From the NCBI GenBank assembly GCA_022450155.1, contig JAKUQR010000003.1:62001-126000 (forward strand): 64,000 nucleotides of DNA. Reading direction: 5' to 3'. This DNA is from Gammaproteobacteria bacterium (GTDB lineage: Bacteria > Pseudomonadota > Gammaproteobacteria > Arenicellales > UBA868). A program made the position numbers and the translations under genes. The notes beneath the pieces are model-generated. The model was not told the DNA's origin, made no database searches, and saw nothing but the letters and a program-made list of their open reading frames with translations. Positions 35,610 through 44,824 of the stretch are shown here, piece by piece (within the stretch, counting starts at the first letter, position 1; each line of letters opens with the position of its first letter).

Positions 35610-37004
35610 ATGAGTGTCGCTAAAACAGTATCGGAAGTGGTTGCCCGGGCCCGGGTTGCCCAGGCTGAATTCGAAACCTTTGATCAGACCGCAATAGACA
35701 ACGCAGTTTGTGCCCTGGCCTGGGTAATTATGGAGCCAGGTCGCAACCGACTGCTCGCTGAACAGGCGGTCGCTGATACCGGCTTGGGTTCTGTCGAAGA
35801 TAAAGTACTCAAGAATCATCGCAAGACACTTGGCCTTCTTCGCGATCTCAAGGATATACGCACGGTCGGCGTGATTTCCGAGAATCCGGCGCTTGGATTG
35901 ACCGAAATCGCCCGAGCTGTCGGTGTAGTCGGTGCGATAACGCCATCGACAAACCCGGTTGCCACACCCACAAACAAAGTCATCAATGCTGTTAAGGGCG
36001 GTAACGCGATAATTCTCGCGCCATCTCCCAAGGGAGAGGCGACGGGTAACAGACTGGTAGAGTACTTTCGTGCTGCCCTCAAACAGGTTGGTGCGCCTGA
36101 GGATCTTGTACAGAAACTGCCAAGCCCTGCTAATCGGGAAGCAACACGGGAATTGATGTCACAAGTCGATCTGGTTGTTGCGACGGGATCGCAGAACAAC
36201 ATTCGGGCCGCCTACTCCAGTGGCACACCGGCAGTGGGTGTTGGACAGGGCAATGTCGCAGTCATTGTCGATGAGACCGCTGACTGCAGTCTGGCAGCAG
36301 AAAAAATTATCACTTCAAAGTGTTTTGATCACGCAACGAGTTGTTCATCGGAAAATAGTGTGATTGTCGTTGATGGAGTTTATGACCGGTTTTGTGAGGC
36401 GCTTGTCTATCAGGGTGCTGTTATTCTGAATTCGGCTGAAAAACAACTACTGCAAGACACCATGTGGGTCAACGGGAGCCTCAATCCAGTGGTTCTGGCC
36501 CGCTCGGCTGTGGAAATTGCTGATCTTGCGGGTTTAGAGGGGGTTGGCTCGAGTACGAGTATCTTGGTTGTGCTGGAAAGTGGGACAGGACCTGCATATC
36601 CATTTTCCGGGGAAAAACTCTCACCGGTCTTGGCGCTGTACCGTACGTCGGATTTCGGTGCAGCCTGTGAACAAGTGCGGGCGATATACGGTTATCAGGG
36701 AGCAGGTCACTCAGTCGGATTGCACAGCAACAATGCGGAGCGAGCGGTAAAGATCGGTCTCACCTTGCCGGCCTGTCGTGTGATCGTCAATCAGGCACAC
36801 TGTTTTGCGACCGGTGGGAGCTTCGACAATGGCCTTCCGTTTTCACTCTCCATGGGTTGTGGAACCTGGGGTGGTAACAGTGTGAGTGACAACGTCAATT
36901 ATCGCCACTACCTGAATATAGTCCGCATCGTACGCCCAATTCCTGTCAATGAGCCGTCCGAGGAAGCACTTTTAACCGACTACTGGAACCGGTATGGTAA
37001 GTAG
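35610..37004 (+). CDS. sauS: Sulfoacetaldehyde dehydrogenase (acylating), SauS-like
   Basis: A 464-residue CoA-acylating aldehyde dehydrogenase. The region FDHATSCSSENSV with the catalytic Cys near 245, and VGAITPSTNPVATPTNK near 107-123, match acylating dehydrogenases of the EutE/AdhE/SauS type. SauS in Cupriavidus converts sulfoacetyl-CoA to sulfoacetaldehyde and is encoded beside SauT, a CoA ligase. The same pairing occurs here, and the 11-base overlap with the ligase gene supports a joint function. A generic acetaldehyde or other acyl-aldehyde dehydrogenase cannot be excluded. SauU-type transporter and SauR regulator genes are not adjacent. Confidence 0.72.
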   Translation: MSVAKTVSEVVARARVAQAEFETFDQTAIDNAVCALAWVIMEPGRNRLLAEQAVADTGLGSVEDKVLKNHRKTLGLLRDLKDIRTVGVISENPALGLTEIARAVGVVGAITPSTNPVATPTNKVINAVKGGNAIILAPSPKGEATGNRLVEYFRAALKQVGAPEDLVQKLPSPANREATRELMSQVDLVVATGSQNNIRAAYSSGTPAVGVGQGNVAVIVDETADCSLAAEKIITSKCFDHATSCSSENSVIVVDGVYDRFCEALVYQGAVILNSAEKQLLQDTMWVNGSLNPVVLARSAVEIADLAGLEGVGSSTSILVVLESGTGPAYPFSGEKLSPVLALYRTSDFGAACEQVRAIYGYQGAGHSVGLHSNNAERAVKIGLTLPACRVIVNQAHCFATGGSFDNGLPFSLSMGCGTWGGNSVSDNVNYRHYLNIVRIVRPIPVNEPSEEALLTDYWNRYGK

Positions 37005-38559
37005 ACCTGCGGCCGGTTTCGCACCGTTACCGGACGTAAAAGGTCAGACTGTCAGGTCTGTGCTTGATTACGGGGCAGAACAGCATCCCGATCGGGTGTT
37101 TGCCGTTTTTCCAGAGACTCACACCCGGGTCACTTGGGGAGAGCAGCGGCAGACTGCAGCCCGGCTTTGGTCCCGCCTGACAGATTCAGGCGTTTCTGAC
37201 GGTGAGGCTGTTGGGACGCTGATGGCCAATGGGCGAACAGCACTCGAGCTTTTTCTGGGCTGCATGTACAGCAGATGTGTGTCGCTAATGCTCAACCCCG
37301 TAGCCGGCATTGATACCCTGGGTTACGTGATCAAGCATTCTGGTATCCGGCAACTGTTTGTCGACGATGACCATGCTGATCTGGCGAGTGCTGCAGTCAC
37401 TGCATCTCGCCAGCAGGTGAAAGTGCATCGGGTCGCAGCTGACAGCGGTCTGCAACTCCCAGAAACTCAAAACCACCAAGACACAGGCGCACCTCGATCT
37501 GCTGATGATGCGTTACTGATCTACACGTCCGGTACCACAGGACGGCCTAAGGGCGTGATCCATACCCACGCCAGCCTGTTAGCCGGAGGCGCAAACATCT
37601 GTTCTGCTCATCATCTCAACAGCAGTGATCGTGCATTGTGTGTATTGCCTCTGTGCCATATCAACGGTCAGGTCGTGACAGTCATGGCGCCGCTGGTGAG
37701 TGGTTCATCTGTGGTCATGCCGAGGAAGTTCAGTACGCAAAGATTCTGGTGCTGGGCCGTTAAAGAAAACTGTACCTGGTTCAGTGTCGTGCCGACGATG
37801 ATTTCCTATCTGCTGGGTACGGATGAAGGAACAGAGCACATCACAGAATCTCAACTGGCTGATATCCGTTTTGGCCGTTCCGCCTCTGCGCCGCTGGCAC
37901 CCGCTGTACACAAGGCATTTGTCGAGCGATTTGGAATCCCATTGGTTGAAACCATGGGCATCACGGAAACGGCGGCCCAGATACTGTCCAATCCGCTGGA
38001 CCCCGTGCAGCAGAAAATCGGATCAACAGGCCTGCCTTGCGGTAATTCGGTCCGGCTCAGAGATGCGGAAGGTGAGGATTGCAAAAACGGGGTCGAGGGT
38101 GAAATCGAAGTGCGGGGGCCGAATCTGATGCGCACCTACCTGAATGATGAGCAGGCGACTCGTGAGGCGTTTTCAGCAGACGGTTGGTACCGTACAGGCG
38201 ACATGGGTTATAGGGATGGATCGGGCTACGTCTATGTCACCGGCAGAATTAAGGAAATCATTATCAAAGGTGGAGAGAACATCTCACCGCGAGAGATAGA
38301 TGATGTGCTCTATCGTTTTCCTGGAATCCTTGAGGCCGCGGCGATTGCTGTACCCGATCCTGAGTATGGCGAGGACATTGCTGCTTGTGTGGTCCCTCAT
38401 CCTGGCCAGCAGTTCGATGAAAATGCACTGCGTGACTTCTGCATCAAGGCGCTGGGACAGTTTAAATCACCTAGAAATATATATGTTCTGGAGGAGTTGC
38501 CTAAAGGACCCTCCGGAAAGATTCAGCGACTTAAACTCTCGGGGGATTACTCCAGTTGA
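36994..38559 (+). CDS. sauT: Acyl-CoA ligase, SauT (sulfoacetate-CoA ligase)-like
   Basis: A 521-residue adenylate-forming enzyme. The ATP loop YTSGTTGRPKGVI lies near 178-190, the adenylate-binding ETMGITETAAQ near 320, the hinge YRTGDMGY near 400, and the C-terminal Lys in PKGPSGKIQR. Its gene overlaps the sauS-like stop by 11 bases. The pair is known from sulfoacetate catabolism, where the ligase makes sulfoacetyl-CoA. The ligase on its own would be annotated only as an acid-CoA ligase; the sulfoacetate call depends on the neighbour. Confidence 0.7.
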   Translation: MVSRPAAGFAPLPDVKGQTVRSVLDYGAEQHPDRVFAVFPETHTRVTWGEQRQTAARLWSRLTDSGVSDGEAVGTLMANGRTALELFLGCMYSRCVSLMLNPVAGIDTLGYVIKHSGIRQLFVDDDHADLASAAVTASRQQVKVHRVAADSGLQLPETQNHQDTGAPRSADDALLIYTSGTTGRPKGVIHTHASLLAGGANICSAHHLNSSDRALCVLPLCHINGQVVTVMAPLVSGSSVVMPRKFSTQRFWCWAVKENCTWFSVVPTMISYLLGTDEGTEHITESQLADIRFGRSASAPLAPAVHKAFVERFGIPLVETMGITETAAQILSNPLDPVQQKIGSTGLPCGNSVRLRDAEGEDCKNGVEGEIEVRGPNLMRTYLNDEQATREAFSADGWYRTGDMGYRDGSGYVYVTGRIKEIIIKGGENISPREIDDVLYRFPGILEAAAIAVPDPEYGEDIAACVVPHPGQQFDENALRDFCIKALGQFKSPRNIYVLEELPKGPSGKIQRLKLSGDYSS

Positions 38560-38604
38560 GCCTGAGCCAACAGCTGTACCGTGTGACATGCTTTGGCTGG
38601 AACT

Positions 38605-39129
38605 TCAGACAACTGCCCTGAGATTGTCTCGAAAATGCGCTGCGTTCTTGCTGTAGTGTGCCGCTGTCCACTCGAGCAGACCCACTTCCTCATCGGTCAG
38701 TTCTCGCACGACTTTGGCCGGAGACCCGAGAATCAAAGATCGCGAGGGATAAGTCTTTCGTTCTGTAATTAAGGAATTGGCGCCCACAATGGAATGTGTA
38801 CCAACGACGGCATAATCCAAAATGGTCGTACCAATACCAACCAGACAGCCATCTTCCAGGGTGCAGCCGTGGATCATCGTGCTGTGGCCTACCGTGACAT
38901 TATTGCCAATGAGTGTGGGGACGCCTTCATCCACATGAATGACTGTCCCATCCTGAATATTGCTGCCTGTGCCGATACGGATTAAGTCGTTATCCGCTCG
39001 TAACACGGTGTTAAACCAGACACTCGAACCAGCACCGATTTCTACATTGCCAATCACGTCTGCGCTGTCCGCGACATAGACGTCTTCTGCTATTGTCGGC
39101 GACAGGGCGCCGAGAGAATAGATCATCAA
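38605..39129 (-). CDS. Gamma-carbonic anhydrase family protein
   Basis: A 174-residue left-handed beta-helix protein of hexapeptide repeats (IGNVEIGAGSSVWF, IGNNVTVGHSTMI). Three metal-binding His residues are visible: His65 in VIHVD, His82 in VGHS and His87 in MIHG. The family (YrdA/PaaY) includes true carbonic anhydrases and thioesterase-like proteins. It is 11 bases downstream of the sohB stop on the same strand and probably cotranscribed. Confidence 0.88.
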   Translation of the reverse strand: MMIYSLGALSPTIAEDVYVADSADVIGNVEIGAGSSVWFNTVLRADNDLIRIGTGSNIQDGTVIHVDEGVPTLIGNNVTVGHSTMIHGCTLEDGCLVGIGTTILDYAVVGTHSIVGANSLITERKTYPSRSLILGSPAKVVRELTDEEVGLLEWTAAHYSKNAAHFRDNLRAVV

Positions 39130-39140
39130 CTTGCTCCGCT

Positions 39141-40178
39141 TCAGGTCAGGTTGGGCGGTTGAGTGGGCTCGCTGTAATTGACGAGGGTATTCCGCTGCAA
39201 TCTGCTGAACAGAGAAAATACCTTATCGCTGAATTTCTGCCTGATTTTGTAATGCACTTCGTACAAATCGGTTTCATCGCGCAGCAACATCAGGTAGTCA
39301 TCGCTGGTACGCAGTTCATCGACAAGATTTAATGCATGCGCACGCGTTCCCAGCCAGTATTCACCTGTCGCTACTTTTTCGAGATCTATCACAGGGCGCT
39401 GCTCCTTAACAAAATCCTTGAACAGCATGTGAGTGTCTTCGACTTCCTCCTTGAGTTTCTGCCGCGCCTTATCGGTGGTTTCGCCAAACATGGTGACTGT
39501 CCGTTTGAATTCACCGGCCGTCACTTGTTCATAGTCGATATCGTGCTTTTTCAGGAGTCGATTGAAGTTTGGTATCTGTGTGATCACACCAATAGAGCCG
39601 ATGACCGCGAAGGGCGCGGCAAGTATGTGATCACCCACACAGGCCATGAGGTAACCGCCACTGGCTGCGACTTTGTCGACCGCGATGGTGAGCTTGATAT
39701 TCTTTTCGCGAATTCTGGACAGTTGAGAAGCAGCCAGGCCGTATGCATGGACCATCCCACCTGTGCTTTCGAGTCGCAGCAACACCTCATCTTGTTCTCG
39801 AGCAACCAACAACACGGCTGTGACTTCTTGCCGAAGTGTCGCGACTTCAGAGCCGCGGAGGTCGCCCTGAAAATCGAGAATAAACAGGCGTTTTCTGTTC
39901 TCACTGTTCTCGGTTTTTGTCTTTTTGGCCTCAGCTTTTCTTACTTTTTTGTCGGCTTTTCTTTTTTTCTTTGCCTCATTCTTGCGCAGCATGGAATGTT
40001 GCAGGACGTCGCTGATGTCGCGGTAATGGTCGTTAATCGGTTTGACTTCTATATACTCCGGGGTAGCACTTCGTCGGCGCATCGCCAGGGTTGCAATAAA
40101 CCCGACGACAGCCAGCAATGCGGCCAGCAAGGTTACTGTTTTAGCCAGGAACAAGCCGTAGTTTGAGAGAAATTCCAT
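39141..40178 (-). CDS. sohB: Inner-membrane serine protease SohB (S49)
   Basis: A 345-residue peptidase of the signal-peptide-peptidase A/SohB family. One N-terminal membrane helix (about 10-32) is followed by a very basic Lys/Ala coiled stretch (about 65-90) and then the S49 domain. Ser173 in AASGGYLMAC and Lys225 in AGEFKRTV are the expected dyad. SohB is characteristic of gammaproteobacteria, supporting the taxonomic guess. Confidence 0.92.
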   Translation of the reverse strand: MEFLSNYGLFLAKTVTLLAALLAVVGFIATLAMRRRSATPEYIEVKPINDHYRDISDVLQHSMLRKNEAKKKRKADKKVRKAEAKKTKTENSENRKRLFILDFQGDLRGSEVATLRQEVTAVLLVAREQDEVLLRLESTGGMVHAYGLAASQLSRIREKNIKLTIAVDKVAASGGYLMACVGDHILAAPFAVIGSIGVITQIPNFNRLLKKHDIDYEQVTAGEFKRTVTMFGETTDKARQKLKEEVEDTHMLFKDFVKEQRPVIDLEKVATGEYWLGTRAHALNLVDELRTSDDYLMLLRDETDLYEVHYKIRQKFSDKVFSLFSRLQRNTLVNYSEPTQPPNLT

Positions 40179-40245
40179 GAATATATGATCACTGTTTGCG
40201 GTGAAAAGAGTTTATCACTGCAAGGTGGAGGAAACAGCTGCTGGT

Positions 40246-41697
40246 TCAACTGTTGAGCTTGGCGTATCTGAAGTCAGAAGGTTTGTCGTCGATCGGTCTG
40301 CCGGGTGGGGTGATCCAGGGCGCGAACTCTCCAGGTACGAGAACCGGGATCATAAGTGAATTGAGGTAGGCCTGATCATCCACGGTAGGCAGGAAACGGT
40401 GTTTTCGTTCATCCCATTCATCGTCTGTCAGGATATGCCCCTGAGGGTCGGCATGAGTACCGCCAAACTCGCCCACGGCGCGGGAGAATGCGACATGCGG
40501 CAGAGACAGGGTGAAAGGGATATCAGTTTTGCCGATAATTGTATTCCACCGATCTACTCCTCGCGCACACTCGCGTGCATAGTCATCACGCAGGCGGGCA
40601 TTCAGTGCTGGCATCGCGGCTGCATCTACCGACTTTATGTGCCCCTGCTCAAGTTTAAGAACCGGATAGGTTGCAGTAATGAGCTGATGGTCATCCTTAA
40701 TTCCGGCCTCGCGGTAACGACCCTTTATACCTGAATCAAAAAATCCAGCGGCATTGGTCGATATTTCCGATCCGAACAGATCGAGCGATACCGAAAAATG
40801 AAAATTCAGCTTGCGTTGTACAGTAGGCAGATCGATAACACCCAGTGCCCGGATCCGCTCGACGTCATAAGGGTCATGAAGACCATTTTCCAACATGGCC
40901 GAACATGTTCTCTCGACGATTCGCGCGATGCCGCTCTGACCAACAAACATATGGTGGGCCTCTTCGGTGAGCATAAACCGTGCTGTCCTCGCCAGCGGGT
41001 CAAATCCGGACTGGGCCAGGCTCTCTAGTTGCATCTTGCCATCACGATCTGTGAAGAAAGTGAACATGAAGAACGACAGCCATTCGGGCGTTGTCTCATT
41101 AAACGCTCCTAATAATCGCGGTGAATTGCTGTCGCCGGAACGCCGCCGCAGCAGCTCCTGTGCCTCGTCCCGGCCGTCACGCCCAAAATATTTGTGCAGT
41201 AGATAAACCATCGCCCAGAGGTGTCGCGCTTCTTCTACATTCACCTGGCACAGATTTCGCAGGTCGTAAAGTGAAGGCGCTGTTTTTCCGAGGTGACGCT
41301 GCTGTTCAACGGATGCTGGTTCTGTATCCCCCTGAATGACAATCAGTCGTCTCAGCGTTGCGCGCTGCTCTCCAGGCACTTCCTGCCAGACTGGTTCACC
41401 CAGATAGTGGCCGAATCCGATAGTACGATCCTCTATTTTTGGGGCGAGTAGAATGCCCCATCGGTAGTCTGGCATCTTGACGTAGCCAAACTGAGCCCAA
41501 CCATCACGTTCGACACTCACAGCCGTACGCAGATAGACCGGTACATTCTGAAAACCATCCGGTCCCATGTCGCGCCACCAGTTAAGAAATCCCGGATGCC
41601 ATTGTTCAAGTCCTTTAAGGACCCTGTGGTCAGACGCCAGGCCTACATTGTTTGGAATGACGGTGTCGTAGCTGACTCGGCTGTTTTCGGCTGTCAC
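40246..41697 (-). CDS. boxB: Benzoyl-CoA 2,3-epoxidase oxygenase component BoxB
   Basis: A 483-residue di-iron epoxidase. Two ExxH iron motifs are visible: EEARH at 155-159 and EEAHH at 245-249, with other carboxylates between. The N-terminus VSYDTVIPNNVGLASD and HPGFLNWWRDMGPDGFQ are strongly BoxB. It opens the aromatic ring route by epoxidising benzoyl-CoA, using a reductase (BoxA) that is not in the window. It lies 32 bases downstream of boxC on the same strand. Confidence 0.93.
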   Translation of the reverse strand: MTAENSRVSYDTVIPNNVGLASDHRVLKGLEQWHPGFLNWWRDMGPDGFQNVPVYLRTAVSVERDGWAQFGYVKMPDYRWGILLAPKIEDRTIGFGHYLGEPVWQEVPGEQRATLRRLIVIQGDTEPASVEQQRHLGKTAPSLYDLRNLCQVNVEEARHLWAMVYLLHKYFGRDGRDEAQELLRRRSGDSNSPRLLGAFNETTPEWLSFFMFTFFTDRDGKMQLESLAQSGFDPLARTARFMLTEEAHHMFVGQSGIARIVERTCSAMLENGLHDPYDVERIRALGVIDLPTVQRKLNFHFSVSLDLFGSEISTNAAGFFDSGIKGRYREAGIKDDHQLITATYPVLKLEQGHIKSVDAAAMPALNARLRDDYARECARGVDRWNTIIGKTDIPFTLSLPHVAFSRAVGEFGGTHADPQGHILTDDEWDERKHRFLPTVDDQAYLNSLMIPVLVPGEFAPWITPPGRPIDDKPSDFRYAKLNS

Positions 41698-41729
41698 GAT
41701 TGACCCTGTGGACTCTAAAGATTTAGTGT

Positions 41730-43388
41730 TTACGAACGTTCGAAACTAAAAATCCCTTTTTGGCCGGAACCATATCGACGCAACGCGCCTTGTTCACCCA
41801 CAGCGTTAGGGCGTTGAAAGATCCAGTTCTGCCATGCACTGAGGCGCCCGAAAATCTTGGTTTCCATGGTCTCTGGTCCCGGAAAGCGTAGATTCGCCTC
41901 CAGACCAGTCAGGGCGTCAGGCGAAAATGCGGTACGCTCTTCCAGGAATATCCGAATTTCGTCTGCCCAGTCCAATTCGTCAAATGCAAATGTAACCAGA
42001 CCCAGGTCCAGGCAGGTCTGAGTAGACAGCAAGTCACCGATAAAATTGCGGAGTTTCGTCACGGTGCTGGGTTGTCCGATGAATCGCGTTTCCATGCGGG
42101 TAAGGTCGTTGGCCATCGGGTAGGGTCCGAAGTTAGAAGCCGTCAATATAACCACCGGTGGTGGACGGGTGTCCCCATCGAGTTGGCCGATCAGCATGTA
42201 CGTGCGGTCGCACGCGAACATGATCTCCGAAAGTAATCCAACAAAACAGCTGCCCGGATCAATTAAGGCAACGAGAGACCTCGAAGTCAAGTCAATACGT
42301 TTCAATACGCGTTTCCAGTACAGCATGATCTCACGAACAAGCCAATGCTCAGCGTGTTGGTTTAAGAAAGAATCATGCTGCATTGCAGTTACAGAATCAC
42401 CTTCAGTTCGAAAAATCAACACACCCAGGTTGGGTTCATTGAAGCGCAGATGAAGCAGCGCATCATCTAATTCGCGGGCACAGCGCAGTGCCCAGACCGC
42501 CGCACCGCTCGCCGACAGTGCATCACTATTTTCGGGGGCTGTGCATTGCGGACCGGAGATGGTGAGTGTTGCAGTATGGGCAGTAGGGTTTTTGTCCACA
42601 CGAACAGTAGAGTAGCTCAGCGTATTGTCAGAAAAATTGCGTTCCAGGGGTTTTAAGACTATGCCCTTGCGGTTGACCGCTGTATCAGGTTGTTCTTCCA
42701 GTTGACAGACGAAGTGTTCAATTGCCCCTGCAAGTTCCGAAGGTGGTACGGTCTGGTCGATCAGCCCCCAAGCCAGTGCTTTAGGACCGCGGACACCTTC
42801 TTCCAGTGTTGAAAATACGTCGGCGATGTCTCGACGGACTTTTCGTTTGTCTGTGATTCGTGTCAGACCACCCGTGCCCGGCAGTACCGCAAGAAGCGGT
42901 ACTTCCGGCAGAGCGATAGTCGAAGAGCCATCATCAGCCATCAGAATATGGTCGGTGGCGAGAGCCAGTTCATAACCACCACCAGCACAGGTACCCTGTA
43001 TGACGCTTATGAAGGTCTTCTCTGACCATGCAGAGGCATCCTCAATGGCATTGCGGGTTTCGTTAGTGAACTTACAGAAATTGACCTTGTGTGCGTGACT
43101 GGCACCGGCGAGCATTTTGATATTGGCACCCGCGCTGAAAACCGTGGGCTTAGCAGATTCAAGTAGGACAATACGGACGCTGGGGTGTTCGAATCGCAGG
43201 CGCTGAATAGCGTCATTGAGTTCAATATCGACACCAAGATCGTAGGAATTGAGTTTGAGCTGGTAACCGTCGAACAGGCCACCGTCTTCGTCGACATCCA
43301 GGACCAGGTGCGCAACTCGACCGTCTAGGCGAAGGTGCCAGTGCTTATACCGCTGGGGCTCGGTCTGGAAATCGATCTCCATCGTCAA
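41730..43388 (-). CDS. boxC: Benzoyl-CoA-dihydrodiol lyase BoxC
   Basis: A 552-residue enzyme with two enoyl-CoA-hydratase-like halves, the length expected of BoxC. The oxyanion-hole segment SAGANIKMLAG (about 90) and GTCAGGGYELALATDHI (about 135-151) are in the N-terminal half. It cleaves the ring of 2,3-epoxybenzoyl-CoA hydrolytically, releasing formate. ATGA overlap with the upstream DadA-like gene shows translation coupling with it. The usual next enzyme, BoxD aldehyde dehydrogenase, is absent from the window. Confidence 0.93.
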   Translation of the reverse strand: MTMEIDFQTEPQRYKHWHLRLDGRVAHLVLDVDEDGGLFDGYQLKLNSYDLGVDIELNDAIQRLRFEHPSVRIVLLESAKPTVFSAGANIKMLAGASHAHKVNFCKFTNETRNAIEDASAWSEKTFISVIQGTCAGGGYELALATDHILMADDGSSTIALPEVPLLAVLPGTGGLTRITDKRKVRRDIADVFSTLEEGVRGPKALAWGLIDQTVPPSELAGAIEHFVCQLEEQPDTAVNRKGIVLKPLERNFSDNTLSYSTVRVDKNPTAHTATLTISGPQCTAPENSDALSASGAAVWALRCARELDDALLHLRFNEPNLGVLIFRTEGDSVTAMQHDSFLNQHAEHWLVREIMLYWKRVLKRIDLTSRSLVALIDPGSCFVGLLSEIMFACDRTYMLIGQLDGDTRPPPVVILTASNFGPYPMANDLTRMETRFIGQPSTVTKLRNFIGDLLSTQTCLDLGLVTFAFDELDWADEIRIFLEERTAFSPDALTGLEANLRFPGPETMETKIFGRLSAWQNWIFQRPNAVGEQGALRRYGSGQKGIFSFERS

Positions 43389-44650
43389 CTGAAACGGTCC
43401 GGTCTAAATGGCGTGACATCGAGTGAGGGTGTTGCACCTACTGCTATTTCACCCACCAGCTTGCCGGTAATACCCCCCAGGGTCAGCCCCAGGTGATGGT
43501 GTCCAAAGGCAAAAATCAGATTTGGATTTTGTCTGGATCGGCCGATTACCGGCAGGCTGTCAGGCAGTGTTGGCCGAAAGCCGAGCCAGGTATCCGACAC
43601 GGGTCCAACATCCGGCAGTGCCCCCCGCACACGACGCTCAATATAAGACAGGCGCTCAGGATTGGGAGCAGCATTTAATCCCCCAAGTTCGACGGTTCCA
43701 GCGGCCCTGAGCCCCTGACACATCGGGGTCATGTAAAACCCAGCATCTGCAAATCCAACCGGTCGGTTGAGGAGTTCACCTGATTCCGGAAATAGTACAT
43801 GATAGCCGCGCTCAGTATCGAGTGGCAGCTCTTCACAACCGCCTTTTGCAATCTGCATTGACCAGGCGCCACCGGCAAGAACTGCCTGCTCGTAGTGATG
43901 GCGGCTGCCGTTAACCTTGAATGCAACACCATCTGCGGACTGAGCCTCCATAGCAGAGACCTCACCCTTGATAAAGTGGCCACCGGTCTGGCAGAGGTGG
44001 TCTACCATACGGCTGGTCATCTGTTTGGGGTCAAGTATCGTAAAGCCGTTTGGATACAACAGGGCATGCGGAAAAATTGGTGCTAAGTTGGGTTCGAGGT
44101 CTTGAAGTTCGGTTACAGTGAGTTCCTGGATTTGAGCGCCTTGGTTACGTCGTCGTTGTCGATTTATTGCGTCGGCGTCGAAAGATTCTGAGGTTGGGTA
44201 GATGGTGATCGTTCCATCGTGTGAAATCAGATCAGCACCACCGCTTAGACGAAACAGCATCATAGAAGCATGTTCAGCATCGCGGAGTAGGCTACCGAGT
44301 CCGTTAATGGTGCGATCTACATGCTTTCGCCTACAGTGCTTAAGGAACTGTATCAACCAGGGGGTCATATTTGGCATATAGCGCCAGGCAATCGATAAAG
44401 GGCGTTCGTGGCCAAACATCAGTGATGGAAAACGCCATATCAAGTCTGGCCTGTTTACTGGTATTGAGCCGTATGAGGCAAAAGTGCATGCGTTGCCATA
44501 AGTCGCGCCTGAACCAGGCTCGTCACGGTCGAACAGCGTTACTTTGAACCCGGCTTGTTGGAGGTGGAGAGCACAGGAGACACCAACGATGCCTGCGCCA
44601 ATGACGGCGATGTTTCGCTGCCCTTGAGATTGTTCAGCCAGATCTGTCAC
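43385..44650 (-). CDS. FAD-dependent D-amino-acid dehydrogenase-like oxidase (DadA family)
   Basis: A 421-residue DAO-fold flavoprotein. The FAD motif is VIGAGIVGVSCALHLQQAG (about 15-33) and the C-terminal FGHHHLGLTLGGITG matches DadA-type dehydrogenases. It leads the minus-strand box operon and overlaps boxC by four bases. A D-amino-acid or glycine-type oxidase is not part of the described box pathway. It might oxidise an aromatic amine or amino acid, such as a phenylglycine-like compound, that yields benzoate. That is speculative. Confidence 0.82.
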   Translation of the reverse strand: MTDLAEQSQGQRNIAVIGAGIVGVSCALHLQQAGFKVTLFDRDEPGSGATYGNACTFASYGSIPVNRPDLIWRFPSLMFGHERPLSIAWRYMPNMTPWLIQFLKHCRRKHVDRTINGLGSLLRDAEHASMMLFRLSGGADLISHDGTITIYPTSESFDADAINRQRRRNQGAQIQELTVTELQDLEPNLAPIFPHALLYPNGFTILDPKQMTSRMVDHLCQTGGHFIKGEVSAMEAQSADGVAFKVNGSRHHYEQAVLAGGAWSMQIAKGGCEELPLDTERGYHVLFPESGELLNRPVGFADAGFYMTPMCQGLRAAGTVELGGLNAAPNPERLSYIERRVRGALPDVGPVSDTWLGFRPTLPDSLPVIGRSRQNPNLIFAFGHHHLGLTLGGITGKLVGEIAVGATPSLDVTPFRPDRFS

Positions 44651-44708
44651 GGGGTAGCCTGGGCCACATTGAGGGTCGAACTGCCCGTAGTATACGATCT
44701 CAGTCGAT

Positions 44709-44741
44709 CTTCACCAGAGGGTTGCTTAATACCCGGTGAAG
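44709..44741. promoter_or_regulatory. Dyad in the divergent box promoter region, possible operator
   Basis: CTTCACC at 44709-44715 pairs with GGTGAAG at 44735-44741, and the inner GGGT and ACCC extend the symmetry after a three-base bulge. It lies between the DadA-like/box operon and the benzoate-CoA ligase gene, about 40 bases upstream of a candidate -10. Confidence 0.4.
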
Positions 44742-44754
44742 TCGGACTGACCAG

Positions 44755-44783
44755 TCGAACCTGTATTCGGGTGGCGCTATACT
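44755..44783 (+). promoter_or_regulatory. Candidate sigma-70 promoter for the benzoate-CoA ligase operon
   Basis: TCGAAC at 44755-44760 and TATACT at 44778-44783 are 17 bases apart. A start about 7 bases later leaves a leader of some 35 bases before the GTG at 44825. The -35 is weak. Confidence 0.4.
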
Positions 44784-44824
44784 ATTTCCCGCGTTTATCA
44801 GAACAGCAGCAGTAGGGCGAAGTT

